A stretch of 40,854 bases of DNA from Tritrichomonas musculus. Its lineage: Eukaryota; Parabasalia; Tritrichomonadida; Tritrichomonadidae. This document shows positions 24,345-39,185 of the stretch, one piece after another. The notes under the pieces were generated by a model. That model had not been told where the DNA came from. It did not search any database and saw nothing but the letters and a program-made list of their open reading frames with translations. The stretch spans positions 1-40,854 of the forward strand of contig JAPFFF010000133.1 of the NCBI GenBank assembly GCA_039105265.1. Reading direction: 5' to 3'. Each line of letters opens with the position of its first letter. Position 1 is the first letter of the stretch. Made by a program: the position numbers and the translations under genes.

Positions 24345-25840
24345 TTTAGCATCATTCGCAGTTTCACATCATTCACAGTTTAACATCATTCGCAGTTTCA
24401 CATCATTCACAGTTTAGCATCATTCGCAGTTTCACATCATTCGCAGTTTCACATCATTCACAGTTTAGCATCATTCGCAGTTTAACATCACTCGCAGTTT
24501 AGCATCATTCGCAGTTTCACATCATTCACAGTTTAGCATCATTCGCAGTTTAACATCACTCGCAGTTTAGCATCATTCGCAGTTTAACATCATTCGCAGT
24601 TTCACATCATTCACAGTTTAGCATCATTCGCAGTTTCACATCATTCACAGTTTAACATCATTCGCAGTTTCACATCATTCACAGTTTAGCATCATTCGCA
24701 GTTTCACATCATTCACAGTTTAGCATCATTCGCAGTTTCACATCATTCACAGTTTAGCATCATTCGCAGTTTCACATCATTCACAGTTTAACATCATTCG
24801 CAGTTTCACATCATTCACAGTTTAGCATCATTCGCAGTTTCACATCATTCACAGTTTAGCATCATTCGCAGTTTAACATCATTCACAGTTTCACATCATT
24901 CGCAGTTTCACATCATTCGCAGTTTCACATCATTCACAGTTTAGCATCATTCGCAGTTTAACATCACTCGCAGTTTAGCATCATTCGCAGTTTCACATCA
25001 TTCACAGTTTAGCATCATTCGCAGTTTAACATCACTCGCAGTTTCACATCATTCACAGTTTAACATCACTCGCAGTTTAACATCACTCGCAGTTTAACAT
25101 CACTCGCAGTTTCACATCATTTACAGTTTCACATCATTCACAGTTTAGCATCACTCGCAGTTTAGCATCACTCGCAGTTTAGCATCACTCGCAGTTTCAC
25201 ATCATTCACAGTTTAGCATCATTCGCAGTTTCACATCATTCACAGTTTCACATCATTCGCAGTTTCACATCATTCACAGTTTCACATCATTCACAGTTTA
25301 ACATCACTCGCAGTTTAACATCACTCGCAGTTTAACATCACTCGCAGTTTCACATCATTTACAGTTTCACATCATTCACAGTTTAGCATCACTCGCAGTT
25401 TAGCATCACTCGCAGTTTAGCATCACTCGCAGTTTCACATCATTCACAGTTTCACATCATTCACAGTTTAGCATCATTCGTAGTTTCACATCATTCACAG
25501 TTTCACATCATTCGCAGTTTCACATCATTCACAGTTTCACATCATTCACAGTTTAACATCACTCGCAGTTTAACATCACTCGCAGTTTAACATCACTCGC
25601 AGTTTCACATCATTCACAGTTTCACATCATTCACAGTTTAGCATCATTCGCAGTTTAACATCACTCGCAGTTTAGCATCATTCGCAGTTTCACATCATTC
25701 ACAGTTTAGCATCATTCGCAGTTTAGCATCATTCACAGTTTAACATCACTCGCAGTTTAGCATCATTCACAGTTTCACATCATTCACAGTTTAGCATCAT
25801 TCGCAGTTTAACATCACTCGCAGTTTAGCATCATTCGCAG
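24345..25840 (+). repeat. Segmental duplication block L, copy 3 (about 1.5 kb)
   Basis: Matches 3894-5360 (+20,451 bp) and 13944-15439 (+10,401 bp). It contains the compound repeat 25059-25551. Its left edge is close to that of the other two copies, 48-bp aberrant-unit cluster lying just upstream. Its right part, from 25447, also matches 20299 onward, so the L and R families overlap here. Confidence 0.83.
25059..25551 (+). repeat. Compound left-type higher-order repeat, 29 units (copy 5)
   Basis: 14-unit (25059-25296) plus 15-unit (25297-25551) pair, identical in order to 4608-5100. It is the only complete left-type compound repeat in the right half of the window. Confidence 0.87.
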
Positions 25841-26448
25841 TTTCACATCATTCACAGTTTAGCATCATTCGCAGTTTAGCATCACTCGCAGTTTAGCATC
25901 ATTCGCAGTTTCACATCATTCACAGTTTAGCATCATTCGCAGTTTAACATCACTCGCAGTTTAACATCACTCGCAGTTTCACATCATTCACAGTTTCACA
26001 TCATTCACAGTTTAGCATCATTCGCAGTTTAACATCACTCGCAGTTTAGCATCATTCGCAGTTTCACATCATTCACAGTTTAGCATCATTCGCAGTTTAG
26101 CATCATTCGCAGTTTAACATCACTCGCAGTTTAGCATCATTCACAGTTTCACATCATTCACAGTTTAGCATCATTCGCAGTTTAGCATCATTCACAGTTT
26201 AACATCATTCACAGTTTAACATCATTCGCAGTTTCACATCATTCACAGTTTAGCATCATTCGCAGTTTCACATCATTCACAGTTTAGCATCATTCGCAGT
26301 TTCACATCATTCACAGTTTAACATCATTCACAGTTTAACATCATTCGCAGTTTCACATCATTCACAGTTTAGCATCATTCGCAGTTTCACATCATTCACA
26401 GTTTAGCATCATTCGCAGTTTAGCATCATTCACAGTTTAACATCATTC
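25447..26448 (+). repeat. Segmental duplication block R1, partial third copy (about 1 kb)
   Basis: Matches 20299-21300 at +5148 bp with no difference seen. At 26449 the copies part by one extra unit here. The likeness resumes from 26504 at +5165 bp and runs to about 27085, where this copy agrees with 31726 rather than with 21920. Confidence 0.85.
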
Positions 26449-28344
26449 ACAGTTTAACATCATTCGCAGTTTCACATCATTCACAGTTTCACATCATTCA
26501 CAGTTTAACATCACTCGCAGTTTAACATCACTCGCAGTTTAACATCATTCGCAGTTTCACATCATTCGCAGTTTCACATCATTCACAGTTTAGCATCATT
26601 CGCAGTTTAGCATCATTCACAGTTTAACATCACTCGCAGTTTAGCATCATTCGCAGTTTCACATCATTCACAGTTTAGCATCATTCGCAGTTTCACATCA
26701 TTCACAGTTTAGCATCATTCACAGTTTAGCATCATTCGCAGTTTAACATCACTCGCAGTTTAGCATCATTCACAGTTTAGCATCATTCGCAGTTTAACAT
26801 CATTCACAGTTTAACATCATTCACAGTTTAACATCATTCGCAGTTTCACATCATTCACAGTTTCACATCATTCACAGTTTCACATCATTCGCAGTTTCAC
26901 ATCATTCGCAGTTTCACATCATTCACAGTTTAGCATCATTCGCAGTTTAACATCACTCGCAGTTTAGCATCATTCGCAGTTTCACATCATTCACAGTTTA
27001 GCATCATTCGCAGTTTCACATCATTCACAGTTTAGCATCATTCACAGTTTAGCATCATTCGCAGTTTAACATCACTCGCAGTTTAGCATCATTCACAGTT
27101 TAGCATCATTCGCAGTTTAACATCACTCGCAGTTTAGCATCATTCGCAGTTTAACATCATTCGCAGTTTCACATCATTCACAGTTTAGCATCATTCGCAG
27201 TTTCACATCATTCACAGTTTCACATCATTCGCAGTTTAGCATCATTCACAGTTTAGCATCATTCGCAGTTTAGCATCATTCACAGTTTCACATCATTCAC
27301 AGTTTAGCATCATTCGCAGTTTCACATCATTCACAGTTTAACATCATTCGCAGTTTCACATCATTCACAGTTTAGCATCATTCGCAGTTTCACATCATTC
27401 GCAGTTTCACATCATTCACAGTTTAGCATCATTCGCAGTTTAACATCACTCGCAGTTTAGCATCATTCGCAGTTTCACATCATTCACAGTTTAGCATCAT
27501 TCGCAGTTTAACATCACTCGCAGTTTAGCATCATTCGCAGTTTAACATCATTCGCAGTTTCACATCATTCACAGTTTAGCATCATTCGCAGTTTCACATC
27601 ATTCACAGTTTAACATCATTCGCAGTTTCACATCATTCACAGTTTAGCATCATTCGCAGTTTCACATCATTCACAGTTTAGCATCATTCGCAGTTTCACA
27701 TCATTCACAGTTTAGCATCATTCGCAGTTTCACATCATTCACAGTTTAACATCATTCGCAGTTTCACATCATTCACAGTTTAGCATCATTCGCAGTTTCA
27801 CATCATTCACAGTTTAGCATCATTCGCAGTTTAACATCATTCACAGTTTCACATCATTCGCAGTTTCACATCATTCGCAGTTTCACATCATTCACAGTTT
27901 AGCATCATTCGCAGTTTAGCATCATTCGCAGTTTAACATCACTCGCAGTTTAGCATCATTCGCAGTTTCACATCATTCACAGTTTAGCATCATTCGCAGT
28001 TTAACATCACTCGCAGTTTCACATCATTCACAGTTTAACATCACTCGCAGTTTAACATCACTCGCAGTTTAACATCACTCGCAGTTTCACATCATTTACA
28101 GTTTCACATCATTCACAGTTTAGCATCATTCGCAGTTTCACATCATTCACAGTTTAACATCATTCACAGTTTAGCATCATTCGCAGTTTCACATCATTCA
28201 CAGTTTAACATCATTCGCAGTTTCACATCATTCACAGTTTAACATCACTCGCAGTTTAGCATCACTCGCAGTTTCACATCATTCACAGTTTAACATCACT
28301 CGCAGTTTAGCATCACTCGCAGTTTAGCATCATTCACAGTTTAA

Positions 28345-31300
28345 CATCACTCGCAGTTTAGCATCACTCGCAGTTTAGCATCATTCGCAGTTTAACATCA
28401 TTCGCAGTTTCACATCATTCACAGTTTAGCATCATTCGCAGTTTCACATCATTCACAGTTTCACATCATTCGCAGTTTCACATCATTCACAGTTTCACAT
28501 CATTCACAGTTTAGCATCATTCGCAGTTTCACATCATTCACAGTTTAACATCATTCGCAGTTTCACATCATTCACAGTTTAGCATCATTCGCAGTTTCAC
28601 ATCATTCACAGTTTCACATCATTCGCAGTTTCACATCATTCACAGTTTCACATCATTCACAGTTTAACATCACTCGCAGTTTAACATCACTCGCAGTTTA
28701 ACATCACTCGCAGTTTCACATCATTCACAGTTTCACATCATTCACAGTTTAGCATCATTCACAGTTTAGCATCACTCGCAGTTTAGCATCACTCGCAGTT
28801 TAGCATCACTCGCAGTTTCACATCATTCACAGTTTCACATCATTCACAGTTTCACATCATTCACAGTTTAGCATCATTCGCAGTTTAGCATCACTCGCAG
28901 TTTAGCATCACTCGCAGTTTAGCATCATTCACAGTTTAACATCATTCACAGTTTAACATCATTCGCAGTTTCACATCATTCACAGTTTAGCATCACTCGC
29001 AGTTTCACATCATTCACAGTTTAGCATCATTCGCAGTTTCACATCATTCACAGTTTCACATCATTCGCAGTTTCACATCATTCACAGTTTCACATCATTC
29101 ACAGTTTAACATCACTCGCAGTTTAACATCACTCGCAGTTTAACATCACTCGCAGTTTCACATCATTCACAGTTTCACATCATTCACAGTTTAGCATCAT
29201 TCACAGTTTAGCATCACTCGCAGTTTAGCATCACTCGCAGTTTAGCATCACTCGCAGTTTCACATCATTCACAGTTTCACATCATTCACAGTTTCACATC
29301 ATTCACAGTTTAGCATCATTCGCAGTTTAACATCACTCGCAGTTTAACATCACTCGTAGTTTCACATCATTCACAGTTTCACATCATTCACAGTTTCACA
29401 TCATTCACAGTTTAGCATCATTCGCAGTTTAACATCACTCGCAGTTTAGCATCATTCGCAGTTTAACATCATTCGCAGTTTCACATCATTCGCAGTTTCA
29501 CATCATTCACAGTTTCACATCATTCACAGTTTAGCATCATTCGCAGTTTAACATCACTCGCAGTTTAACATCACTCGCAGTTTCACATCATTCACAGTTT
29601 CACATCATTCACAGTTTCACATCATTCACAGTTTAGCATCATTCGCAGTTTAACATCACTCGCAGTTTAGCATCATTCGCAGTTTAACATCATTCGCAGT
29701 TTAGCATCATTCACAGTTTAGCATCATTCGCAGTTTCACATCATTCACAGTTTAGCATCATTCACAGTTTAGCATCATTCGCAGTTTAACATCACTCGCA
29801 GTTTAGCATCATTCACAGTTTAGCATCATTCGCAGTTTAACATCACTCGCAGTTTAGCATCATTCGCAGTTTAACATCATTCGCAGTTTCACATCATTCA
29901 CAGTTTAGCATCATTCGCAGTTTCACATCATTCACAGTTTCACATCATTCGCAGTTTAGCATCATTCACAGTTTAGCATCATTCGCAGTTTAACATCACT
30001 CGCAGTTTAACATCACTCGCAGTTTAACATCACTCGCAGTTTCACATCATTCACAGTTTCACATCATTCACAGTTTAGCATCATTCGCAGTTTAACATCA
30101 CTCGCAGTTTAGCATCATTCGCAGTTTAACATCATTCGCAGTTTCACATCATTCACAGTTTAGCATCATTCGTAGTTTCACATCATTCACAGTTTCACAT
30201 CATTCGCAGTTTCACATCATTCACAGTTTCACATCATTCACAGTTTAACATCACTCGCAGTTTAACATCACTCGCAGTTTAACATCACTCGCAGTTTCAC
30301 ATCATTCACAGTTTCACATCATTCACAGTTTAGCATCATTCGCAGTTTAACATCACTCGCAGTTTAGCATCATTCGCAGTTTCACATCATTCACAGTTTA
30401 GCATCATTCGCAGTTTAGCATCATTCACAGTTTAACATCACTCGCAGTTTAGCATCATTCACAGTTTCACATCATTCACAGTTTAGCATCATTCGCAGTT
30501 TAACATCACTCGCAGTTTAGCATCATTCGCAGTTTCACATCATTCACAGTTTAGCATCATTCGCAGTTTAGCATCACTCGCAGTTTAGCATCATTCGCAG
30601 TTTCACATCATTCACAGTTTAGCATCATTCGCAGTTTAACATCACTCGCAGTTTAACATCACTCGCAGTTTCACATCATTCACAGTTTCACATCATTCAC
30701 AGTTTAGCATCATTCGCAGTTTAACATCACTCGCAGTTTAGCATCATTCGCAGTTTCACATCATTCACAGTTTAGCATCATTCGCAGTTTAGCATCATTC
30801 GCAGTTTAACATCACTCGCAGTTTAGCATCATTCACAGTTTCACATCATTCACAGTTTAGCATCATTCGCAGTTTAGCATCATTCACAGTTTAACATCAT
30901 TCACAGTTTAACATCATTCGCAGTTTCACATCATTCACAGTTTAGCATCATTCGCAGTTTCACATCATTCACAGTTTAGCATCATTCGCAGTTTCACATC
31001 ATTCACAGTTTAACATCATTCACAGTTTAACATCATTCGCAGTTTCACATCATTCACAGTTTAGCATCATTCGCAGTTTAGCATCATTCACAGTTTAACA
31101 TCATTCGCAGTTTAGCATCATTCACAGTTTCACATCATTCACAGTTTAACATCACTCGCAGTTTAACATCACTCGCAGTTTAACATCATTCGCAGTTTCA
31201 CATCATTCGCAGTTTCACATCATTCACAGTTTAGCATCATTCGCAGTTTAGCATCATTCACAGTTTAACATCACTCGCAGTTTAGCATCATTCGCAGTTT

Positions 31301-31725
31301 CACATCATTCACAGTTTAGCATCATTCGCAGTTTCACATCATTCACAGTTTAGCATCATTCACAGTTTAGCATCATTCGCAGTTTAACATCACTCGCAGT
31401 TTAGCATCATTCACAGTTTAGCATCATTCGCAGTTTAACATCATTCACAGTTTAACATCATTCACAGTTTAACATCATTCGCAGTTTCACATCATTCACA
31501 GTTTCACATCATTCACAGTTTCACATCATTCGCAGTTTCACATCATTCGCAGTTTCACATCATTCACAGTTTAGCATCATTCGCAGTTTAACATCACTCG
31601 CAGTTTAGCATCATTCGCAGTTTCACATCATTCACAGTTTAGCATCATTCGCAGTTTCACATCATTCACAGTTTAGCATCATTCACAGTTTAGCATCATT
31701 CGCAGTTTAACATCACTCGCAGTTT
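28345..31725 (+). repeat. Segmental duplication block R1, copy 2 (about 3.4 kb)
   Basis: Counterpart of 18505-21919. It lacks two units near 31080 and has A at 29611. Its right end runs straight into block R2, which itself recurs at 35431, so R1 and R2 are nested parts of a longer right-type series. Confidence 0.9.
29989..30243 (+). repeat. Right-type 15-unit higher-order repeat (255 bp)
   Basis: Positional copy of 20149-20403 at +9840 bp, including u10 in the eleventh place. Confidence 0.86.
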
Positions 31726-34557
31726 AGCATCATTCACAGTTTAGCATCATTCGCAGTTTAACATCACTCGCAGTTTAGCATCATTCGCAGTTTAACATCA
31801 TTCGCAGTTTCACATCATTCACAGTTTAGCATCATTCGCAGTTTCACATCATTCACAGTTTCACATCATTCGCAGTTTAGCATCATTCACAGTTTAGCAT
31901 CATTCGCAGTTTAACATCACTCGCAGTTTAACATCACTCGCAGTTTAACATCACTCGCAGTTTCACATCATTCACAGTTTCACATCATTCACAGTTTAGC
32001 ATCATTCGCAGTTTAACATCACTCGCAGTTTAGCATCATTCGCAGTTTAACATCATTCGCAGTTTCACATCATTCACAGTTTAGCATCATTCGCAGTTTC
32101 ACATCATTCACAGTTTCACATCATTCGCAGTTTCACATCATTCACAGTTTCACATCATTCACAGTTTAACATCACTCGCAGTTTAACATCACTCGCAGTT
32201 TAACATCACTCGCAGTTTCACATCATTCACAGTTTAGCATCATTCGCAGTTTCACATCATTCACAGTTTCACATCATTCGCAGTTTAGCATCATTCACAG
32301 TTTAGCATCATTCGCAGTTTAACATCACTCGCAGTTTAACATCACTCGCAGTTTAACATCACTCGCAGTTTCACATCATTCACAGTTTCACATCATTCAC
32401 AGTTTAGCATCATTCGCAGTTTAACATCACTCGCAGTTTAGCATCATTCGCAGTTTAACATCATTCGCAGTTTCACATCATTCACAGTTTAGCATCATTC
32501 GCAGTTTCACATCATTCACAGTTTCACATCATTCACAGTTTCACATCATTCACAGTTTAACATCACTCGCAGTTTAACATCACTCGCAGTTTAACATCAC
32601 TCGCAGTTTCACATCATTCACAGTTTCACATCATTCACAGTTTAGCATCATTCGCAGTTTAACATCATTCACAGTTTAGCATCATTCGCAGTTTCACATC
32701 ATTCACAGTTTAGCATCATTCGCAGTTTCACATCATTCACAGTTTCACATCATTCGCAGTTTCACATCATTCACAGTTTCACATCATTCACAGTTTAACA
32801 TCACTCGCAGTTTAACATCACTCGCAGTTTAACATCACTCGCAGTTTCACATCATTCACAGTTTCACATCATTCACAGTTTAGCATCATTCGCAGTTTAA
32901 CATCACTCGCAGTTTAGCATCATTCGCAGTTTAACATCATTCGCAGTTTCACATCATTCACAGTTTAGCATCATTCGCAGTTTCACATCATTCACAGTTT
33001 CACATCATTCGCAGTTTCACATCATTCGCAGTTTCACATCATTCACAGTTTCACATCATTCACAGTTTAGCATCATTCGCAGTTTAGCATCATTCACAGT
33101 TTAACATCATTCACAGTTTAACATCATTCGCAGTTTCACATCATTCACAGTTTAGCATCATTCGCAGTTTCACATCATTCACAGTTTAGCATCATTCGCA
33201 GTTTCACATCATTCACAGTTTAACATCATTCACAGTTTAACATCATTCGCAGTTTCACATCATTCACAGTTTAGCATCATTCGCAGTTTCACATCATTCA
33301 CAGTTTAGCATCATTCGCAGTTTAGCATCATTCACAGTTTAACATCATTCACAGTTTAACATCATTCGCAGTTTCACATCATTCACAGTTTCACATCATT
33401 CACAGTTTAACATCACTCGCAGTTTAACATCACTCGCAGTTTAACATCATTCGCAGTTTCACATCATTCGCAGTTTCACATCATTCACAGTTTAGCATCA
33501 TTCGCAGTTTAGCATCATTCACAGTTTAACATCATTCACAGTTTAACATCATTCGCAGTTTCACATCATTCACAGTTTAGCATCATTCGCAGTTTAACAT
33601 CACTCGCAGTTTAGCATCATTCGCAGTTTCACATCATTCACAGTTTAGCATCATTCGCAGTTTCACATCATTCACAGTTTAACATCACTCGCAGTTTAAC
33701 ATCACTCGCAGTTTAACATCACTCGCAGTTTCACATCATTCACAGTTTCACATCATTCACAGTTTAGCATCATTCGCAGTTTAACATCACTCGCAGTTTA
33801 ACATCACTCGCAGTTTCACATCATTCACAGTTTCACATCATTCACAGTTTAGCATCATTCGCAGTTTAGCATCACTCGCAGTTTAGCATCATTCGCAGTT
33901 TAACATCATTCGCAGTTTCACATCATTCACAGTTTAGCATCATTCGCAGTTTCACATCATTCACAGTTTAACATCATTCGCAGTTTCACATCATTCGCAG
34001 TTTCACATCATTCACAGTTTCACATCATTCACAGTTTAGCATCATTCGCAGTTTAGCATCATTCACAGTTTAACATCATTCACAGTTTAACATCATTCGC
34101 AGTTTCACATCATTCACAGTTTAGCATCATTCGCAGTTTCACATCATTCACAGTTTAGCATCATTCGCAGTTTCACATCATTCACAGTTTAACATCATTC
34201 ACAGTTTAACATCATTCGCAGTTTCACATCATTCACAGTTTAGCATCATTCGCAGTTTCACATCATTCACAGTTTAGCATCATTCGCAGTTTAGCATCAT
34301 TCACAGTTTAACATCATTCACAGTTTAACATCATTCGCAGTTTCACATCATTCACAGTTTCACATCATTCACAGTTTAACATCACTCGCAGTTTAACATC
34401 ACTCGCAGTTTAACATCATTCGCAGTTTCACATCATTCGCAGTTTCACATCATTCACAGTTTAGCATCATTCGCAGTTTAGCATCATTCACAGTTTAACA
34501 TCATTCACAGTTTAACATCATTCGCAGTTTCACATCATTCACAGTTTAGCATCATTC
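31130..34557 (+). repeat. Segmental duplication block R2, copy 1 (about 3.4 kb)
   Basis: Matches 35431-38858 at an offset of 4301 bp (253 units). All line pairs I compared were the same over this span. It breaks on the left near 31130 and on the right at 34558 (CAC here, CGC in copy 2). Shorter internal likeness also exists: about 32760-33680 with 38030-38950 at +5270 bp, with a few unit differences. Confidence 0.87.
31910..32164 (+). repeat. Right-type 15-unit higher-order repeat, canonical copy
   Basis: u3 x3, u1 x2, u2, u3, u2, u4, u1, u2, u1, u7, u1 x2. Later u3 triplets open at 32165, 32318, 32556 and 32794, giving successive periods of 15, 9, 14 and 14 units, all whole units. Length changes between copies are losses of complete units. 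Confidence 0.86.
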
Positions 34558-35430
34558 ACAGTTTAGCATCATTCGCAGTTTCACATCATTCACAGTTTCA
34601 CATCATTCACAGTTTAACATCACTCGCAGTTTAACATCACTCGCAGTTTAACATCACTCGCAGTTTCACATCATTCACAGTTTCACATCATTCACAGTTT
34701 AGCATCATTCGCAGTTTAACATCATTCACAGTTTAGCATCATTCGCAGTTTCACATCATTCACAGTTTAGCATCATTCGCAGTTTAGCATCATTCACAGT
34801 TTCACATCATTCGCAGTTTCACATCATTCACAGTTTCACATCATTCACAGTTTAACATCACTCGCAGTTTAACATCACTCGCAGTTTAACATCACTCGCA
34901 GTTTCACATCATTCACAGTTTCACATCATTCACAGTTTAGCATCATTCGCAGTTTAACATCATTCACAGTTTAGCATCATTCGCAGTTTCACATCATTCA
35001 CAGTTTCACATCATTCGCAGTTTCACATCATTCACAGTTTAACATCACTCGCAGTTTCACATCATTCACAGTTTCACATCATTCGCAGTTTCACATCATT
35101 CACAGTTTAACATCACTCGCAGTTTAACATCACTCGCAGTTTAACATCATTCGCAGTTTCACATCATTCGCAGTTTCACATCATTCACAGTTTAGCATCA
35201 TTCGCAGTTTAGCATCATTCACAGTTTAACATCACTCGCAGTTTAGCATCATTCGCAGTTTCACATCATTCACAGTTTAGCATCATTCGCAGTTTAACAT
35301 CATTCACAGTTTAGCATCATTCGCAGTTTCACATCATTCACAGTTTCACATCATTCGCAGTTTCACATCATTCACAGTTTAACATCATTCGCAGTTTCAC
35401 ATCATTCACAGTTTCACATCATTCGCAGTT

Positions 35431-38400
35431 TCACATCATTCACAGTTTAACATCACTCGCAGTTTAACATCACTCGCAGTTTAACATCATTCGCAGTTTC
35501 ACATCATTCGCAGTTTCACATCATTCACAGTTTAGCATCATTCGCAGTTTAGCATCATTCACAGTTTAACATCACTCGCAGTTTAGCATCATTCGCAGTT
35601 TCACATCATTCACAGTTTAGCATCATTCGCAGTTTCACATCATTCACAGTTTAGCATCATTCACAGTTTAGCATCATTCGCAGTTTAACATCACTCGCAG
35701 TTTAGCATCATTCACAGTTTAGCATCATTCGCAGTTTAACATCATTCACAGTTTAACATCATTCACAGTTTAACATCATTCGCAGTTTCACATCATTCAC
35801 AGTTTCACATCATTCACAGTTTCACATCATTCGCAGTTTCACATCATTCGCAGTTTCACATCATTCACAGTTTAGCATCATTCGCAGTTTAACATCACTC
35901 GCAGTTTAGCATCATTCGCAGTTTCACATCATTCACAGTTTAGCATCATTCGCAGTTTCACATCATTCACAGTTTAGCATCATTCACAGTTTAGCATCAT
36001 TCGCAGTTTAACATCACTCGCAGTTTAGCATCATTCACAGTTTAGCATCATTCGCAGTTTAACATCACTCGCAGTTTAGCATCATTCGCAGTTTAACATC
36101 ATTCGCAGTTTCACATCATTCACAGTTTAGCATCATTCGCAGTTTCACATCATTCACAGTTTCACATCATTCGCAGTTTAGCATCATTCACAGTTTAGCA
36201 TCATTCGCAGTTTAACATCACTCGCAGTTTAACATCACTCGCAGTTTAACATCACTCGCAGTTTCACATCATTCACAGTTTCACATCATTCACAGTTTAG
36301 CATCATTCGCAGTTTAACATCACTCGCAGTTTAGCATCATTCGCAGTTTAACATCATTCGCAGTTTCACATCATTCACAGTTTAGCATCATTCGCAGTTT
36401 CACATCATTCACAGTTTCACATCATTCGCAGTTTCACATCATTCACAGTTTCACATCATTCACAGTTTAACATCACTCGCAGTTTAACATCACTCGCAGT
36501 TTAACATCACTCGCAGTTTCACATCATTCACAGTTTAGCATCATTCGCAGTTTCACATCATTCACAGTTTCACATCATTCGCAGTTTAGCATCATTCACA
36601 GTTTAGCATCATTCGCAGTTTAACATCACTCGCAGTTTAACATCACTCGCAGTTTAACATCACTCGCAGTTTCACATCATTCACAGTTTCACATCATTCA
36701 CAGTTTAGCATCATTCGCAGTTTAACATCACTCGCAGTTTAGCATCATTCGCAGTTTAACATCATTCGCAGTTTCACATCATTCACAGTTTAGCATCATT
36801 CGCAGTTTCACATCATTCACAGTTTCACATCATTCACAGTTTCACATCATTCACAGTTTAACATCACTCGCAGTTTAACATCACTCGCAGTTTAACATCA
36901 CTCGCAGTTTCACATCATTCACAGTTTCACATCATTCACAGTTTAGCATCATTCGCAGTTTAACATCATTCACAGTTTAGCATCATTCGCAGTTTCACAT
37001 CATTCACAGTTTAGCATCATTCGCAGTTTCACATCATTCACAGTTTCACATCATTCGCAGTTTCACATCATTCACAGTTTCACATCATTCACAGTTTAAC
37101 ATCACTCGCAGTTTAACATCACTCGCAGTTTAACATCACTCGCAGTTTCACATCATTCACAGTTTCACATCATTCACAGTTTAGCATCATTCGCAGTTTA
37201 ACATCACTCGCAGTTTAGCATCATTCGCAGTTTAACATCATTCGCAGTTTCACATCATTCACAGTTTAGCATCATTCGCAGTTTCACATCATTCACAGTT
37301 TCACATCATTCGCAGTTTCACATCATTCGCAGTTTCACATCATTCACAGTTTCACATCATTCACAGTTTAGCATCATTCGCAGTTTAGCATCATTCACAG
37401 TTTAACATCATTCACAGTTTAACATCATTCGCAGTTTCACATCATTCACAGTTTAGCATCATTCGCAGTTTCACATCATTCACAGTTTAGCATCATTCGC
37501 AGTTTCACATCATTCACAGTTTAACATCATTCACAGTTTAACATCATTCGCAGTTTCACATCATTCACAGTTTAGCATCATTCGCAGTTTCACATCATTC
37601 ACAGTTTAGCATCATTCGCAGTTTAGCATCATTCACAGTTTAACATCATTCACAGTTTAACATCATTCGCAGTTTCACATCATTCACAGTTTCACATCAT
37701 TCACAGTTTAACATCACTCGCAGTTTAACATCACTCGCAGTTTAACATCATTCGCAGTTTCACATCATTCGCAGTTTCACATCATTCACAGTTTAGCATC
37801 ATTCGCAGTTTAGCATCATTCACAGTTTAACATCATTCACAGTTTAACATCATTCGCAGTTTCACATCATTCACAGTTTAGCATCATTCGCAGTTTAACA
37901 TCACTCGCAGTTTAGCATCATTCGCAGTTTCACATCATTCACAGTTTAGCATCATTCGCAGTTTCACATCATTCACAGTTTAACATCACTCGCAGTTTAA
38001 CATCACTCGCAGTTTAACATCACTCGCAGTTTCACATCATTCACAGTTTCACATCATTCACAGTTTAGCATCATTCGCAGTTTAACATCACTCGCAGTTT
38101 AACATCACTCGCAGTTTCACATCATTCACAGTTTCACATCATTCACAGTTTAGCATCATTCGCAGTTTAGCATCACTCGCAGTTTAGCATCATTCGCAGT
38201 TTAACATCATTCGCAGTTTCACATCATTCACAGTTTAGCATCATTCGCAGTTTCACATCATTCACAGTTTAACATCATTCGCAGTTTCACATCATTCGCA
38301 GTTTCACATCATTCACAGTTTCACATCATTCACAGTTTAGCATCATTCGCAGTTTAGCATCATTCACAGTTTAACATCATTCACAGTTTAACATCATTCG

Positions 38401-38858
38401 CAGTTTCACATCATTCACAGTTTAGCATCATTCGCAGTTTCACATCATTCACAGTTTAGCATCATTCGCAGTTTCACATCATTCACAGTTTAACATCATT
38501 CACAGTTTAACATCATTCGCAGTTTCACATCATTCACAGTTTAGCATCATTCGCAGTTTCACATCATTCACAGTTTAGCATCATTCGCAGTTTAGCATCA
38601 TTCACAGTTTAACATCATTCACAGTTTAACATCATTCGCAGTTTCACATCATTCACAGTTTCACATCATTCACAGTTTAACATCACTCGCAGTTTAACAT
38701 CACTCGCAGTTTAACATCATTCGCAGTTTCACATCATTCGCAGTTTCACATCATTCACAGTTTAGCATCATTCGCAGTTTAGCATCATTCACAGTTTAAC
38801 ATCATTCACAGTTTAACATCATTCGCAGTTTCACATCATTCACAGTTTAGCATCATTC
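35431..38858 (+). repeat. Segmental duplication block R2, copy 2 (about 3.4 kb)
   Basis: Counterpart of 31130-34557. It contains right-type repeats at 36211-36465 and from 37095. The two copies are separated by less than 0.9 kb, so they are close to a tandem duplication. Confidence 0.87.
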
Positions 38859-39185
38859 GCAGTTTAACATCACTCGCAGTTTAGCATCATTCGCAGTTTC
38901 ACATCATTCACAGTTTAGCATCATTCGCAGTTTCACATCATTCACAGTTTAGCATCATTCACAGTTTAGCATCATTCGCAGTTTAACATCACTCGCAGTT
39001 TAGCATCATTCACAGTTTAGCATCATTCGCAGTTTAACATCACTCGCAGTTTAGCATCATTCGCAGTTTAACATCATTCGCAGTTTCACATCATTCACAG
39101 TTTAGCATCATTCGCAGTTTCACATCATTCACAGTTTCACATCATTCGCAGTTTAGCATCATTCACAGTTTAGCATCATTCGCAG

